Assembly: GCF_031921685.1 (NCBI RefSeq)
Contig: NZ_JAPDHU010000001.1
Span: forward strand, 558,001-622,000
Reading direction: 5' to 3'
DNA length: 64,000 bases
Origin: Terripilifer sp031921685
GTDB lineage: Bacteria > Pseudomonadota > Alphaproteobacteria > Rhizobiales > Beijerinckiaceae
Of the stretch, positions 1 through 9,277 are shown piece after piece. The notes beneath the pieces were generated by a model. The model saw nothing but the letters and a program-made list of their open reading frames with translations. It was not told the DNA's origin and did no database searches. The translations under genes and the position numbers were made by a program. How positions within the stretch are numbered: position 1 is the stretch's first letter; every line of letters starts with the position of its first letter.

Positions 1-989
1 CCGGTGCCATCATCCTGGGCAAGACGGTGACGACGGAGCTGGCTTCGCTGACGCCAGCTGGCACGCGCAATCCGCTCGATCATGGCCGCACGCCCGGTGG
101 CTCTTCGTCCGGTTCGGCGGCGGGGGTGGCCTGCGGCATGATGCCTTTGGCGCTCGGCACGCAAACCGCCGGCTCGGTCATCCGCCCAGCTTCCTTCTGC
201 GGCCTGTTCGGCTTCAAGCCGACGCCGGGTTTTATTTCACGCTCGGGCGTGCTGCTGCAATCGCACACCCTCGACACCATAGGCGTCTTCGCCCGCTCAT
301 TGCCGGACGTAGCGCTGATCGCCGATTGCCTAGGCGCACAGGACCGCAGCGACGAGATCAGCTATCCACGCGCCCTGTCGCGCCTGTTGGCCTTTCTCAC
401 CGAAGCCCCGGCTGCAAACGGCCAGTTCGCCTTCTGGCGCACGCCGGCCTGGGAACATGCGGAAGCCGGTACGCATGCGGCTTTCGGCGAATTGGTGCGT
501 GAACTGGGCAGCGCCTGCCAGACGATCGAGATGCCGAACGAGTGCGACAATCTCATTGCTTATCAGCACACCGTGCAGAGCGCCGAGAATGCCGCCTGGT
601 ACGGCTCCATCCTCGATCGTCACGCCGCGCAATTGAGCCCGGCCATGCGGGCACGACTGGAAGCCGGTCAGCAGGTGACGGCGCGCGCCTATCTCGAAGC
701 GGAAACCGCTCGCGACGTGCTCTATGCCGCGATGGCGCCGGTGCTGCATCGCTACGAGGCGATCATCTGTCCGGCAGCACCTGGCCCAGCGCCCCAGGGG
801 CTTCAAGCAACCGGTAATCCGATCTTCAACGCGATGTGGACCTATCTCGGCGTGCCGGCAGTGACGCTGCCACTGCTTGAGGTCGATGGCCTGCCGGTCG
901 GTGTGCAGCTCATCGGGCCGCGACGCGGCGAGGCGCGGCTATTGCGCGCCGCGCGTCAACTGATGGAACGGCTCGGCGCCAAGATGTAA
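1..989 (+). CDS. Amidase signature family protein, 5'-truncated
   Basis: The reading frame is open from base 3, so the gene starts left of the window; 328 residues are visible. The amidase signature is present: GGSSSGSAAG followed by ALGTQTAGS, which supplies the cis-Ser and nucleophile Ser of the Ser-cisSer-Lys triad; the Lys would be just off or at the left edge. The family hydrolyses amide bonds of small amides or carbamates in the cytoplasm, and the substrate cannot be read from sequence. The C-terminal part (LGVPAVTLPL and GLPVGVQLIG) is typical of the family. It ends 2 bp before the stop of the convergent GMC oxidoreductase gene. It could be a GatA-like paralogue, but there is no gatB/gatC context. 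Confidence 0.9.
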   Translation, partial: GAIILGKTVTTELASLTPAGTRNPLDHGRTPGGSSSGSAAGVACGMMPLALGTQTAGSVIRPASFCGLFGFKPTPGFISRSGVLLQSHTLDTIGVFARSLPDVALIADCLGAQDRSDEISYPRALSRLLAFLTEAPAANGQFAFWRTPAWEHAEAGTHAAFGELVRELGSACQTIEMPNECDNLIAYQHTVQSAENAAWYGSILDRHAAQLSPAMRARLEAGQQVTARAYLEAETARDVLYAAMAPVLHRYEAIICPAAPGPAPQGLQATGNPIFNAMWTYLGVPAVTLPLLEVDGLPVGVQLIGPRRGEARLLRAARQLMERLGAKM

Positions 990-991
990 GT

Positions 992-2611
992 TCAGGCGTT
1001 CTGCACCGCCGGCAGTAGCGGCTTGCCGAGGATCATGTCGGCCGCCCGTTCCGCCATCATGATCACGCAAGCGTTGATATGGGCGCCGACGATGCTCGGC
1101 ATGGCCGAGGCATCGACCACGCGCAGGCCTTCAGCACCACGCACGCGCATCTGCGGATCGAGCACCGTACCGATCGGTGCCGAACAACAGGGGTGATGCA
1201 CGGTGATCGCCGTCTTGCGGAACCATTCCTCGATATCGGCGTCGCTGTTGACCGGCGGCGGCCCCACCGGCCGGCCACGAAACGCATCCATCATCTTCTG
1301 ATGCGTGATGTCGAGCGCATGCCGCGTGCCCTTAATGATCGTTTTCAAATCGTCGGGATGGCTCAGGAAGTTGTATTTGATGCGCGGATGATCGTCCGGA
1401 TTGGTCGAGCGCAACAACACCTGGCCGCGGCTCTTTTGATGCAGCAGCGTCGGCCTTATCGCGAAGGAATCCTCGAACGCTGCTTTCAATCCGGGAAACC
1501 AAAGATCGGCCGCGCCCGACGTGCCGCGGAAAATGTATTCGATGTCGGGATAGTCGAGCCCGCTCTCGCTCTTGATGAAGGCGAAAAGGCTGGTCGGCAC
1601 CGAGGTCGCCGGCCCCGTGCCGAAGAGATAAGCCTGGACCATGGCGAGGCTGATGCGGTCGGCCCGCATCAAAGCATGGAAAGGTCCCGGCCCGTTGCGC
1701 GCCCAGGAAAACCAGGCCGCCAGATGATCCTGCAAATTGCTGCCGACAGGCAGATCGATCAGCGGTGAGACGCCGACCTCAGTGAGATGCGCGGCCGGAC
1801 CGACACCCGACAGCATCAACAGTTGCGGCGTGTTGAACGTGCCGGCGCTGAGAATGAGCTCCTTGTTGATCGTTACCTTATGGGTCTGGCCGTCACGGCG
1901 ATATTCGAGGCCCGTGGCGCGCGTGCCATCGAAAAGGATTTTCGTCGCCTGGGCCTTGGTTTCGATCGTCAGATTCTTGCGGCCGCGAACTGGATGCAGA
2001 TAGGCGCGCGCCGTCGAATGGCGTTTGCCGTCCTTGATGGTGAATTGGACCGTGCCAAAACCTTCGCTGGTCGCGCCGTTGAAATCGGCATTGACGGGAA
2101 AGCCGCAGGCCTTGCCGGCCTCGATCCAGGCATCGGAGAGGGGATCCTTGGCGCGCCCCCATTGGGTGCGCAGCGGGCCTGAGCCACCACGCCAGGTGTT
2201 CTCGCCGTCTTCCCAGGTTTCGCTGCGTTTGAAATAGGGCAGCACCTCCCGATAGGACCAGCCGTCCGCGCCCTCTTCGCGCGCCCAGCGATCGTAGTCG
2301 CCCCGGTCACCGCGCGTGTAAGCCATGACGTTGATGGAATGGGAGCCACCCACAACCTTGCCGCGCATCGCTTCGATGGGCCGATTGTGCAGGTTGGGTT
2401 CAGGATCGGTGTCATAGCCCCAGTCATGCAGCCGGTGCTGGTGCAGCTTGCCGAGGCCAAGAGGGATGCGGATCAGCGGATCGGTGTCCCAGCCGCCGGC
2501 TTCGAGGATCAGAACGCTGTGGCGGCCGTCTTCAGTCAGGCGGTTGGCGAGGATCGACCCGGCAGAACCCGCACCGACAATTACGTAGTCATACCCTCCG
2601 CTCCCAGCCAT
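992..2611 (-). CDS. GMC family oxidoreductase (choline dehydrogenase-like)
   Basis: A 539-residue FAD flavoprotein that would oxidise an alcohol group. The N-terminus carries the dinucleotide fold DYVIVGAGSAGSILANRL (about residues 8-25) and the E of LILEAGG. GMC signature 1 is seen as GGSHSINVMAYTRG (about 88-101) and signature 2 as GTFNTPQLLMLSGVGP (about 257-272). The C-terminal catalytic region has HHPCCSAPIGT and GAHINACVIMM; the first His and the later His/Asn are the expected active-site pair. There is no signal peptide, so it is cytoplasmic. Length matches choline dehydrogenase and alcohol dehydrogenase members, but no betaine genes are nearby, so the substrate is open. Confidence 0.9.
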   Translation of the reverse strand: MAGSGGYDYVIVGAGSAGSILANRLTEDGRHSVLILEAGGWDTDPLIRIPLGLGKLHQHRLHDWGYDTDPEPNLHNRPIEAMRGKVVGGSHSINVMAYTRGDRGDYDRWAREEGADGWSYREVLPYFKRSETWEDGENTWRGGSGPLRTQWGRAKDPLSDAWIEAGKACGFPVNADFNGATSEGFGTVQFTIKDGKRHSTARAYLHPVRGRKNLTIETKAQATKILFDGTRATGLEYRRDGQTHKVTINKELILSAGTFNTPQLLMLSGVGPAAHLTEVGVSPLIDLPVGSNLQDHLAAWFSWARNGPGPFHALMRADRISLAMVQAYLFGTGPATSVPTSLFAFIKSESGLDYPDIEYIFRGTSGAADLWFPGLKAAFEDSFAIRPTLLHQKSRGQVLLRSTNPDDHPRIKYNFLSHPDDLKTIIKGTRHALDITHQKMMDAFRGRPVGPPPVNSDADIEEWFRKTAITVHHPCCSAPIGTVLDPQMRVRGAEGLRVVDASAMPSIVGAHINACVIMMAERAADMILGKPLLPAVQNA

Positions 2612-2788
2612 CCGTTGCCTCCGCTTAACGACGTTGCGAGATTTGGCAGGACCGTAAGGGAGATTCTAGGGTTAAGCCAATGGTTTCAGGGAGACCGAGC
2701 CGTTTCCCATTAACTTTTGCCGCCTAGCCTGCCGGCCATCTCGCGGGCCGTGCGCCCCGCCGACCCCAAGATCTGGACCTGTTTCACC

Positions 2789-3169
2789 ATGGCACAGCCG
2801 ACCGGCCTGTCGATCCTGCTGATCCTCTTCACCGTCACCACCAATGCGGCGGCGCAAATCATGCTCAAACACGGCATGACCCGCCACGGCCCGCTGACGA
2901 TCTCGTCCGACGGGCTCATCTGGACGGTGCTGTCGGTGGTGTTCAACCCCTGGGTGTTCCTGGGGCTGTGTACCTTTGTCGTCAGCATGGCCTCGCATCT
3001 GGTGGTGCTGTCCCGGGTTCAGCTCTCCTTCGCCTATCCGTTCCTGAGCCTGGCTTATGTTATCGTCACGGCCTGGGCTTATTTCGCTTTCGGCGAGAAC
3101 GTCGGCGCGCTGCGCATTGCCGGCATCGCCCTGATCTGTTTCGGCACAGTGCTTATCTCCATGAGCTGA
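2789..3169 (+). CDS. Small DMT-superfamily (EamA/ArnE-like) membrane protein
   Basis: A 126-residue protein of four hydrophobic helices, the size of SMR, ArnE and ArnF half-transporters. The segment SFAYPFLSLAYVIVTAWAYF and the final GIALICFGTVLISMS resemble ArnE/ArnF-type flippase subunits. I chose ATG 2789 because the alternative TTG 2717 adds a polar leader with no membrane character. It is followed by an NAD-dependent epimerase gene (47 bp gap) and then a class III aminotransferase gene, so transport or flipping of an amino-sugar or amino-polyol conjugate is a reasonable guess. That role is inferred from context only. Confidence 0.75.
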   Translation: MAQPTGLSILLILFTVTTNAAAQIMLKHGMTRHGPLTISSDGLIWTVLSVVFNPWVFLGLCTFVVSMASHLVVLSRVQLSFAYPFLSLAYVIVTAWAYFAFGENVGALRIAGIALICFGTVLISMS

Positions 3170-3216
3170 GCACGCTTTTTGCCATCATGCCGTGGAAAAG
3201 CGGGACACGACACAAC

Positions 3217-4230
3217 ATGAAACACATCATCATCGGCGGTCACGGATTTGTCGGCCAGCAATTGGCGGCCAATCTGGTCAAGGACGGCCATCAGGTGGTC
3301 GTCGCCGATATCGAGGACAAGCAGACGGCGCACGCCTCGCAGGTCGAATTCGTCCGGATCGACGTGACGAGCCGCTCGAGCCTCGACCGGGTCACGGTGA
3401 CGCCCGACGACGTGGTCTACAATCTGTCGGCGAAAATGCTGAGCCCGATCATGCCGCGGGCCAAGCGCCGCGATTTCTTCTGGCCAGTGAACTACCACGG
3501 CGTCGCGAATATTCTGGACTGGATGGACAAGGCCAATGCCCATCGGCTGGTGCATTTCACCACCGATATGATCTATGGCCACACCCATGAAGTGCCGACG
3601 CGCGAGGATGCCCCGGCGAAACCGCTCGGCGAATATGGCCAGTCGAAGCTCGAAACCGAATGGATGTGCGCGGACTGGCGCACGCGCGGCTTCGACATTT
3701 CGATCTTCCGCCCGCGCCTCATCATCGGGCCCGGCCGGCTCGGCATTCTCGAAAAGCTGTTCAAGCTGATCGACTATAATCTGCCCGTTCCGATGATCGG
3801 CTCCGGTCACAATCCCTATCAGTTCATCTCAGTGTTCGATTGCGCTTCGGCAGCGGAAGCGGCCTGGCGGGCCGGCTTTCCGAACAAATCCTACAATCTC
3901 GGCTCCGACGATCCGCCGCCCGTGCGCACCTTGCTGCGCGACCTGATCAACGAAGCCGGCAGCAAATCGATCCTGCTACCGACACCGGCGCCGCTGGTGA
4001 AACTGACGCTGACCACGCTCGACCTCATCAACATGCCGTTGATGGACCCCGAGCAATATCTGATCGCCGACGAAGTATGCATTCTCGACACCACGGCGGC
4101 CAAGACCGATCTCAACTGGAAACCACTTTATCGCGACGAGGACATGCTGAAGGCGGCCTATCGCGAATATCGGGCGAGCCGCAGCAAATCAGGCGCCTCG
4201 CCGACCTCCGTCGCCCTCCATCGCCAATAA
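3217..4230 (+). CDS. NAD-dependent epimerase/dehydratase (extended SDR)
   Basis: A 337-residue extended short-chain dehydrogenase/reductase. It begins MKHIIIGGHGFVGQQ, the Gly-rich NAD(P) loop; the Asp of VVADIED would bind the ribose. The active-site Tyr-x3-Lys is in EYGQSKLE. ATG 3217 was chosen because it places the nucleotide loop at residue 7; longer in-frame starts translate DNA overlapping the upstream gene. It would modify a nucleotide-activated or lipid-linked sugar. The aminotransferase gene follows after 13 bp, consistent with co-transcription. The exact substrate cannot be read. Confidence 0.85.
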   Translation: MKHIIIGGHGFVGQQLAANLVKDGHQVVVADIEDKQTAHASQVEFVRIDVTSRSSLDRVTVTPDDVVYNLSAKMLSPIMPRAKRRDFFWPVNYHGVANILDWMDKANAHRLVHFTTDMIYGHTHEVPTREDAPAKPLGEYGQSKLETEWMCADWRTRGFDISIFRPRLIIGPGRLGILEKLFKLIDYNLPVPMIGSGHNPYQFISVFDCASAAEAAWRAGFPNKSYNLGSDDPPPVRTLLRDLINEAGSKSILLPTPAPLVKLTLTTLDLINMPLMDPEQYLIADEVCILDTTAAKTDLNWKPLYRDEDMLKAAYREYRASRSKSGASPTSVALHRQ

Positions 4231-4243
4231 TAAGGCCCAAGCA

Positions 4244-5677
4244 ATGACGATGACCCAGACGACCGACACGACCGTTGCGCGCCCGAACCTGCTTTCGGTC
4301 GAGGATGCAAAAGCCCTCGACCTCGACAGCGTGCGCAAACTGACCATGGCCCATCTCAATCCGGGCCAATTGCACTTCATGCGCCTGCTCGGCTTCGACC
4401 GCGTGCTGATCGAGCGCGCCGAAGGCATGCATTACATCGACACGAATGGCCGCAAAATCCTCGACTTCTTCGGCGGCTTCGGCTCGGTCGGTTTCGGCCA
4501 CAACCATCCGCGCATCATCGAAGCGCGCAAGAAATTCCAGGACGAGCAGCGCCAGGAAATCTGCATGGCGTTCATGTCGCAATATGCGAGCGCGCTGGCC
4601 AAGAACCTCGCCGCCATCGCACCGGGTGATCTCGACATGGTGTTCCTCGGCTCTTCCGGTTCGGAAGCCATGGAAGCGGCGCTGAAGATCGCCGAACAGG
4701 CGCAGGGACCGGAACGGGCGACCGTCGTTTACGCGGAGAATTCGTTCCACGGCAAAACCAAGGGCACCTTGGCGGTCACCGACGGCGCGCTCTATCGCTC
4801 GCAATTCAAGCTCGCCGACAATGCGCGGCGGGTGCCGTTCGGCGATATCGAGGCGCTGCGCAAGCTATTCGCCGAGGATCGCAGCATCGGTGCCGTGGTG
4901 CTTGAAACCATTCAAGGCGGTGCCGGCATCGTCGAAGCGCCAACCGCCTATTGGAAGGGCGTGCGCAAGCTGTGCGATGAATACGGCGTGCTGTGGATCG
5001 CCGACGAAGTGCAATGCGGCATGGGCCGTTCCGGCCGCTTCTTCGCCTTCGAGCACCATGGCGTCATTCCCGACATCACGGCGCTCGCGAAGTCGCTCGG
5101 TGGCTCCAAATGCGCCATGGCGGCGATGATCGCGCGCCGCGACGTGTTCATGAAAGCCTATGGCCAGCCCAAGAAAGCCCTAGTGCATGCGCCAGCGACA
5201 TTCGGTGGCATCGGTGAAGCCTGCGTCACCTCCATCGAAGGCCTCAACATCATCTATGACGAAGGCCTGATGGAAAATGCCGCGGCGCAGGGCAATTACC
5301 TGATCGCTCGGCTCAATGAGCTGAAAGCGAAATATCCGACGTTGATCAAGGATGTGCGTGGGCGCGGCTTGATGATCGGCGTCGAATTCGCCGATATCAG
5401 CAATACGATGCCGTTCGGCCTGCGCCACATGGTGGCGCTGCTCGACGACAAGTTGAAGGGCTCGATCTGCGGCTTCGTCGGCGCTCTGCTCCTGGCGCAG
5501 CACAATGTGCTCGTCGCCTTCACCGAATATAACCGCAACGTCATCCGGCTGGAGCCGCCGCTGATCGTCGAACAGGCCCATGTCGACCAGTTCATCACGG
5601 CGCTCGACGACATCCTGTCACGCGGCATCGCCGGCATCGTGAAGGATTATATTTCGCAAGTGACGCTGTCGAAGTAA
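4244..5677 (+). CDS. Class III PLP-dependent aminotransferase
   Basis: A 477-residue PLP enzyme of the ornithine/acetylornithine/GABA aminotransferase fold. Visible features are GSSGSEAMEAALKIA (phosphate cup), WIADEVQCGMGRSG (PLP Asp) and LAKSLGG with the Schiff-base Lys. An N-terminal extension of about 40 residues precedes the fold. It is the third gene of the transporter-epimerase-aminotransferase run and is followed by a bidirectional terminator. The amino acceptor could be a keto-sugar, a polyamine aldehyde or a lipid aldehyde. Hopanoid HpnO also belongs to this class, but no other hpn gene is present here. Confidence 0.88.
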   Translation: MTMTQTTDTTVARPNLLSVEDAKALDLDSVRKLTMAHLNPGQLHFMRLLGFDRVLIERAEGMHYIDTNGRKILDFFGGFGSVGFGHNHPRIIEARKKFQDEQRQEICMAFMSQYASALAKNLAAIAPGDLDMVFLGSSGSEAMEAALKIAEQAQGPERATVVYAENSFHGKTKGTLAVTDGALYRSQFKLADNARRVPFGDIEALRKLFAEDRSIGAVVLETIQGGAGIVEAPTAYWKGVRKLCDEYGVLWIADEVQCGMGRSGRFFAFEHHGVIPDITALAKSLGGSKCAMAAMIARRDVFMKAYGQPKKALVHAPATFGGIGEACVTSIEGLNIIYDEGLMENAAAQGNYLIARLNELKAKYPTLIKDVRGRGLMIGVEFADISNTMPFGLRHMVALLDDKLKGSICGFVGALLLAQHNVLVAFTEYNRNVIRLEPPLIVEQAHVDQFITALDDILSRGIAGIVKDYISQVTLSK

Positions 5678-5698
5678 CGGCGCTTCTCTAAAAATGCG

Positions 5699-5725
5699 AT
5701 GGCCGGGCAATGCCCGGCCATTTTG
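5699..5725. terminator. Bidirectional rho-independent terminator
   Basis: ATGGCCGGGCA at 5699-5709 and TGCCCGGCCAT at 5711-5721 form a perfect stem with a very short loop. AAAAA precedes it (5690-5694 region) and TTTTG follows, so it can work for both the aminotransferase gene (+) and the convergent amidohydrolase gene (-). Confidence 0.85.
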
Positions 5726-5743
5726 TTTGGCGCCTTTGAAAGC

Positions 5744-6724
5744 TCAGTCCAATCCCAGCTTGAACAGTTTCGACGCATTGGTGCGGCCGATCTTGCGGCG
5801 ATCTTCCTCGCCGATCGTCGCGGCGTCGAACCAATCGCAGGCATGGTCGATGTTTTCGAACGGCCAGTCGGTCGAGAACAGAATGCGGTCTGCGCCGACT
5901 TCCAGCATGGTGTTGATCAACGCCTGGGTGCGGAAATTGCCCGAGGTCGTGATCCAGAAATTGTTCTGGAAGTAGTAGCCGATCGACTTCTCGCCCTTGT
6001 GCTTCTTGGAATTGACCCACAGGTTGCGATTGTCGACGCGCCACATGGAGAACGGCAGGCCTTCACCCATATGGCCAATGACGATCTTCAGTTTTGGGTG
6101 TTTGTCGAACAGGCCCGAGCCCATCAGGCGGAGCGAATGAACCGCCGTTTCCTGGCCGAAAGCCCAGGTCGGGCCGAGCAGCCATTCGGCGCCCTTGTAG
6201 ATCTGCGCCCAGCTATCGATCGGATTGCGCGGGTGCAGATAGAACGGCACGTCGAGCTTTTCGCATTCGGCCCAGAAGGGAAGATATTGCGGCAGGTCGT
6301 AGTAGAGGCAGGTTTCCATGTCGCCGGCATTGGAGAAGCCGTTGACGAGCGAGCCCTTGAAGCCGAGATCCTTGACGCAGCGTTGCAACTCGCGAATGGC
6401 AAGATCGGGATCTTGCAACGGCAGAGCGGCGAGGCCTTGAAAGCGATCCGGCCGCTTGGCCACTTCTTCGGCCAGATAATCATTGGCGCGGCGCGCCATC
6501 TCATCGGCTTTCTTCACATCGGCGATGGCCTGAACGGCCGGCGCGTTGAAGGACAGCAGCATCATCTCCATGCCGTGCTTGTCCATCAGCTTCAGGCGCA
6601 TGTCCTGAATGTCGAGAAGGCGGGCTTCCAATTCGTCGGCGAATTGCGGCGGCACGAAGGGCAGTGAATCGCCCAGTGTCTCCCGAAGCGCGAAATGTTC
6701 CTCCAGTCCAATCTTACCCTGCAT
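5744..6724 (-). CDS. Amidohydrolase-2 family decarboxylase, gamma-resorcylate decarboxylase-like
   Basis: A 326-residue protein of the metal-dependent amidohydrolase-related decarboxylases. The start MQGKIGLEEHF puts Glu8 and His10 where gamma-resorcylate (2,6-dihydroxybenzoate) decarboxylase has its metal ligands. His164 (in FYLHPRN), His218 (in VIGHMGE) and Asp286 (in FSTDWPF) match the remaining ligand and base positions almost residue for residue. It would decarboxylate a hydroxybenzoate non-oxidatively, in the cytoplasm. ATG 6724 was chosen because upstream in-frame extensions lack a ribosome site and family homology. The gene is divergent from an orphan oligopeptide-type binding protein. 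Confidence 0.88.
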   Translation of the reverse strand: MQGKIGLEEHFALRETLGDSLPFVPPQFADELEARLLDIQDMRLKLMDKHGMEMMLLSFNAPAVQAIADVKKADEMARRANDYLAEEVAKRPDRFQGLAALPLQDPDLAIRELQRCVKDLGFKGSLVNGFSNAGDMETCLYYDLPQYLPFWAECEKLDVPFYLHPRNPIDSWAQIYKGAEWLLGPTWAFGQETAVHSLRLMGSGLFDKHPKLKIVIGHMGEGLPFSMWRVDNRNLWVNSKKHKGEKSIGYYFQNNFWITTSGNFRTQALINTMLEVGADRILFSTDWPFENIDHACDWFDAATIGEEDRRKIGRTNASKLFKLGLD

Positions 6725-6882
6725 CGCGAACCTCCCAATCGAATTGCGTGCAATTGCACCCATTTGAGCCGACGTTGCTTTTTTGTCAATCCGCCCGTTG
6801 GCCGCCCATTGGCAATGGATCATGCCTGCCCGGTCTCTTACCCTGCCCGCGGGTTGCCCAAGCAACGCGAACGGGAGGAAAC

Positions 6883-8433
6883 ATGCACATCCGTGGGCCG
6901 CAGGCGCGGCTTTTGGCTGGGATTCTGGTCAGCACATTTATCGGCTCCGGGGCGGCCAACGCTCAAAAGGCCAAGGACACGGTTCGGATCGGCTTTTACG
7001 AACCGATCGGCAGCGTGCTCATCTACGACGATCCGCAGCCGCAGAACGCTTTCACGACCCGGGCCGCCTTCGACACGCTGATTTGCTATGCCTCGGATTC
7101 AAAAAGCTTCGTGCCGAGCCTCGCCAAAGCCTGGCGACAGCCCGATGACAAAACGCTGGAATTCGACCTGCGCGACGATGTGAAGTTTCACGACGGCGTG
7201 GCGCTGACCGCCGAGGATGTCGCCTATACGCTGAATTGGCTGATCGATCCGGCCTCGCCCTATCGCTTCAAGGAGAATTTCTCCTGGGTGAAAGAGGCTG
7301 TCGTCGTCAGCCCGCTGACCGTGCGCATCACCTTCCGCGAGGTCAATCCGACGGCGCTCGCCCGGCTCGCCAGCAGCCTCTACATCCTGCCCAAGCACGT
7401 GCATGCGGCACTGGCCGACAAATCGACCTTCGGACGCCGCACGCCGATCGGCACCGGGCCTTATCGCATCGACAGTGTCGATATCGCCAAGGGGGTTACG
7501 CTCGCGCGCGCCGCCGCTTATCCGCAGGCGAGCCCGTGCAAGCCGGCGGCGACGGTCGGGCGGGTCGTTGGCCTGCCGATGCCCGACGTGCAGACGCAAG
7601 CCGCGCAACTGCTCACCGGCGGTCTCGATGTGATGCGCATTTCGACGCGCGAAGCCGGCGAAACTTTCGAGCATGACAAGCGCTTCGTCATGACCTCGAT
7701 CGACGGCATGATGGTGCAATACATCTCCTTCGACGCCGCCAATCGCTCCGGCAATAAGATCCTGTCGGACGTGCGCGTGCGCCGCGCTCTGGTGCAGGCC
7801 ATCGACCGGCAGGCCATTGCCACGAGCGTGACGCCGGGGCAGAAACCGCCGCTGAAGACCGACGCTCTGTGCTTCCCGGTGCAGATCGCCTGCGCCTGGA
7901 ATACGACGCCGCCGCCCTTCGACCGCGCCGCCGCCAAGAAACTTCTGGCGGACGCCGGCTATCCCAATGGCTTCGATCTGGAACTCACCGCCTTTGCCTC
8001 AGCCGCCCAATTGGCGGAAGCGATTGCCGGCGAGTTTCACAAGATCGGCGTGCGCGCCAAGGTCAGCCCGGTGACCTTGGCCGCCTATCGGCAGAAACAG
8101 CGCGACGGGAAATTGCAGGCGGTGGTGGCGCTGTGGACCTCGGGCGGCCTGCCCGATTCCTCTTCCACCGTCGATTTCCTCTTCGGCAAGGGGCCGCGCG
8201 ACTTCGCCCGCGACGACCAGATCCACCAATTGGCGGACGAGGCGATGCGCACCAATGACGAGGGCAAACGCAAGGCGCTCTATGCCAAGATCTACGACCG
8301 GGTGAACGAGCAGGCTTATGCTTTGCCGATCTCCGGACGGCCTGACGTCTTCGTCCATCTGAACGAACTGGACATCGGGCCGGGATCGCTCAGTCCCTAT
8401 AGTATCGAAGCCAACGAGTTTCGCTGGAAGTAG
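6883..8433 (+). CDS. ABC transporter substrate-binding protein, family 5 (oligopeptide/dipeptide type)
   Basis: A 516-residue periplasmic binding protein. Signal peptide residues 1-25 end in ANAQ. The family 5 hallmark region is FDLRDDVKFHDGVALTAEDVAYTLNWLIDP (about residues 95-125), followed by TPIGTGPYRI and, near the C-terminus, YALPISGRPDVFV. A strong ribosome site (GGGAGGAA) lies 4-5 bases before ATG 6883, which decides the start. No permease or ATPase gene adjoins it, so it is an orphan that must use a remote transporter. Ligand unknown; it may be an aromatic acid given the divergent decarboxylase gene, which is an inference. Confidence 0.9.
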   Translation: MHIRGPQARLLAGILVSTFIGSGAANAQKAKDTVRIGFYEPIGSVLIYDDPQPQNAFTTRAAFDTLICYASDSKSFVPSLAKAWRQPDDKTLEFDLRDDVKFHDGVALTAEDVAYTLNWLIDPASPYRFKENFSWVKEAVVVSPLTVRITFREVNPTALARLASSLYILPKHVHAALADKSTFGRRTPIGTGPYRIDSVDIAKGVTLARAAAYPQASPCKPAATVGRVVGLPMPDVQTQAAQLLTGGLDVMRISTREAGETFEHDKRFVMTSIDGMMVQYISFDAANRSGNKILSDVRVRRALVQAIDRQAIATSVTPGQKPPLKTDALCFPVQIACAWNTTPPPFDRAAAKKLLADAGYPNGFDLELTAFASAAQLAEAIAGEFHKIGVRAKVSPVTLAAYRQKQRDGKLQAVVALWTSGGLPDSSSTVDFLFGKGPRDFARDDQIHQLADEAMRTNDEGKRKALYAKIYDRVNEQAYALPISGRPDVFVHLNELDIGPGSLSPYSIEANEFRWK

Positions 8434-8555
8434 CCGCAAGCTCGACCAGACATTCGTGAGGCGGCCGGAGCTTGGCTCTGGCCGTCTTTCTTGGCAGCTT
8501 GCCGGGAGCGAGCGGCCACCGCACAATCGCATCAGCCCCTTGCGATGGAGCTCCC

Positions 8556-9182
8556 ATGCGGTTGCCCCCGAAACTCGTTCAGTTCCTGAAAAAATACGTC
8601 TGGAACACCACCACTTTCAAAGCCATCCTTTTCCTGTCGCCGGCGATCCTGACGTCGATCGGCTCGACCGCCATGTCGGTGTCGATCGACAATCGGGTGG
8701 CAGAGCTCAACAGGGATCGCGAAGCGGTCACGAGCAGCAGCAGCAAATTGGAAAGCTTCACACGCGATTTCGATGCCTATCAGCTGCAACGCGCGGCCAA
8801 TCTGATCATCCTTGCCAGTTCGAACGGCGAGGACAAGCTCAAATACATGCTGGACAAGCGCTATCGGCTGGGGGCCCAGGCTTCGATGCGGCGCATCGTG
8901 TCGATCACTCATCCTGCCGATTGGCAGGTCCGGATGGGCGATTACGAGAAGATCACCGCCACCGACTATGAAGATGTGGCAACGGTGCAAAAGCTACAGG
9001 CCATGGAGAACGAGGTTTCCATTGAAGCCGGCCGCCGACTGACAGCGCTGCAAGCCGAAAACAACAAGCTCTCCGAGCAGATCGACAAATTGGCCAATTG
9101 GAAAACGTTGATCACCAATATCGGCAATTACATCATGTATGGCCTGACCATCTTCCTGTTCTTCCTGCGCACCAACAGTTGA
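8556..9182 (+). CDS. Hypothetical protein with N- and C-terminal membrane segments and a coiled coil
   Basis: A 208-residue protein I do not recognise. A hydrophobic stretch lies at about residues 20-42 (AILFLSPAILTSIGSTAMSV) and another at 185-203 (IMYGLTIFLFFL). Between them is a charged domain with heptad-like segments at about 45-70 and 150-180 (ALQAENNKLSEQIDKLANW). Both ends in the membrane with about 140 residues between would give a hairpin topology with a periplasmic or cytoplasmic loop. The start is ATG 8556 with GGAG upstream. It stands alone between the orphan binding protein and a GlcG/HbpS-like gene. Confidence 0.7.
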   Translation: MRLPPKLVQFLKKYVWNTTTFKAILFLSPAILTSIGSTAMSVSIDNRVAELNRDREAVTSSSSKLESFTRDFDAYQLQRAANLIILASSNGEDKLKYMLDKRYRLGAQASMRRIVSITHPADWQVRMGDYEKITATDYEDVATVQKLQAMENEVSIEAGRRLTALQAENNKLSEQIDKLANWKTLITNIGNYIMYGLTIFLFFLRTNS

Positions 9183-9277
9183 GGCGAAACGCTTTCTTTG
9201 AACGCTTGCTTGAAACACTTGCTTGCAATCCCTTCCGTTCGCCGCAAAACTCATCGGATCGAGATGGAGGGAGAGAA

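Noticed and set aside
4244..5677. Calling the aminotransferase hopanoid HpnO
   Set aside because: Class membership fits but no other hopanoid gene is present; the evidence does not separate it from other class III enzymes.
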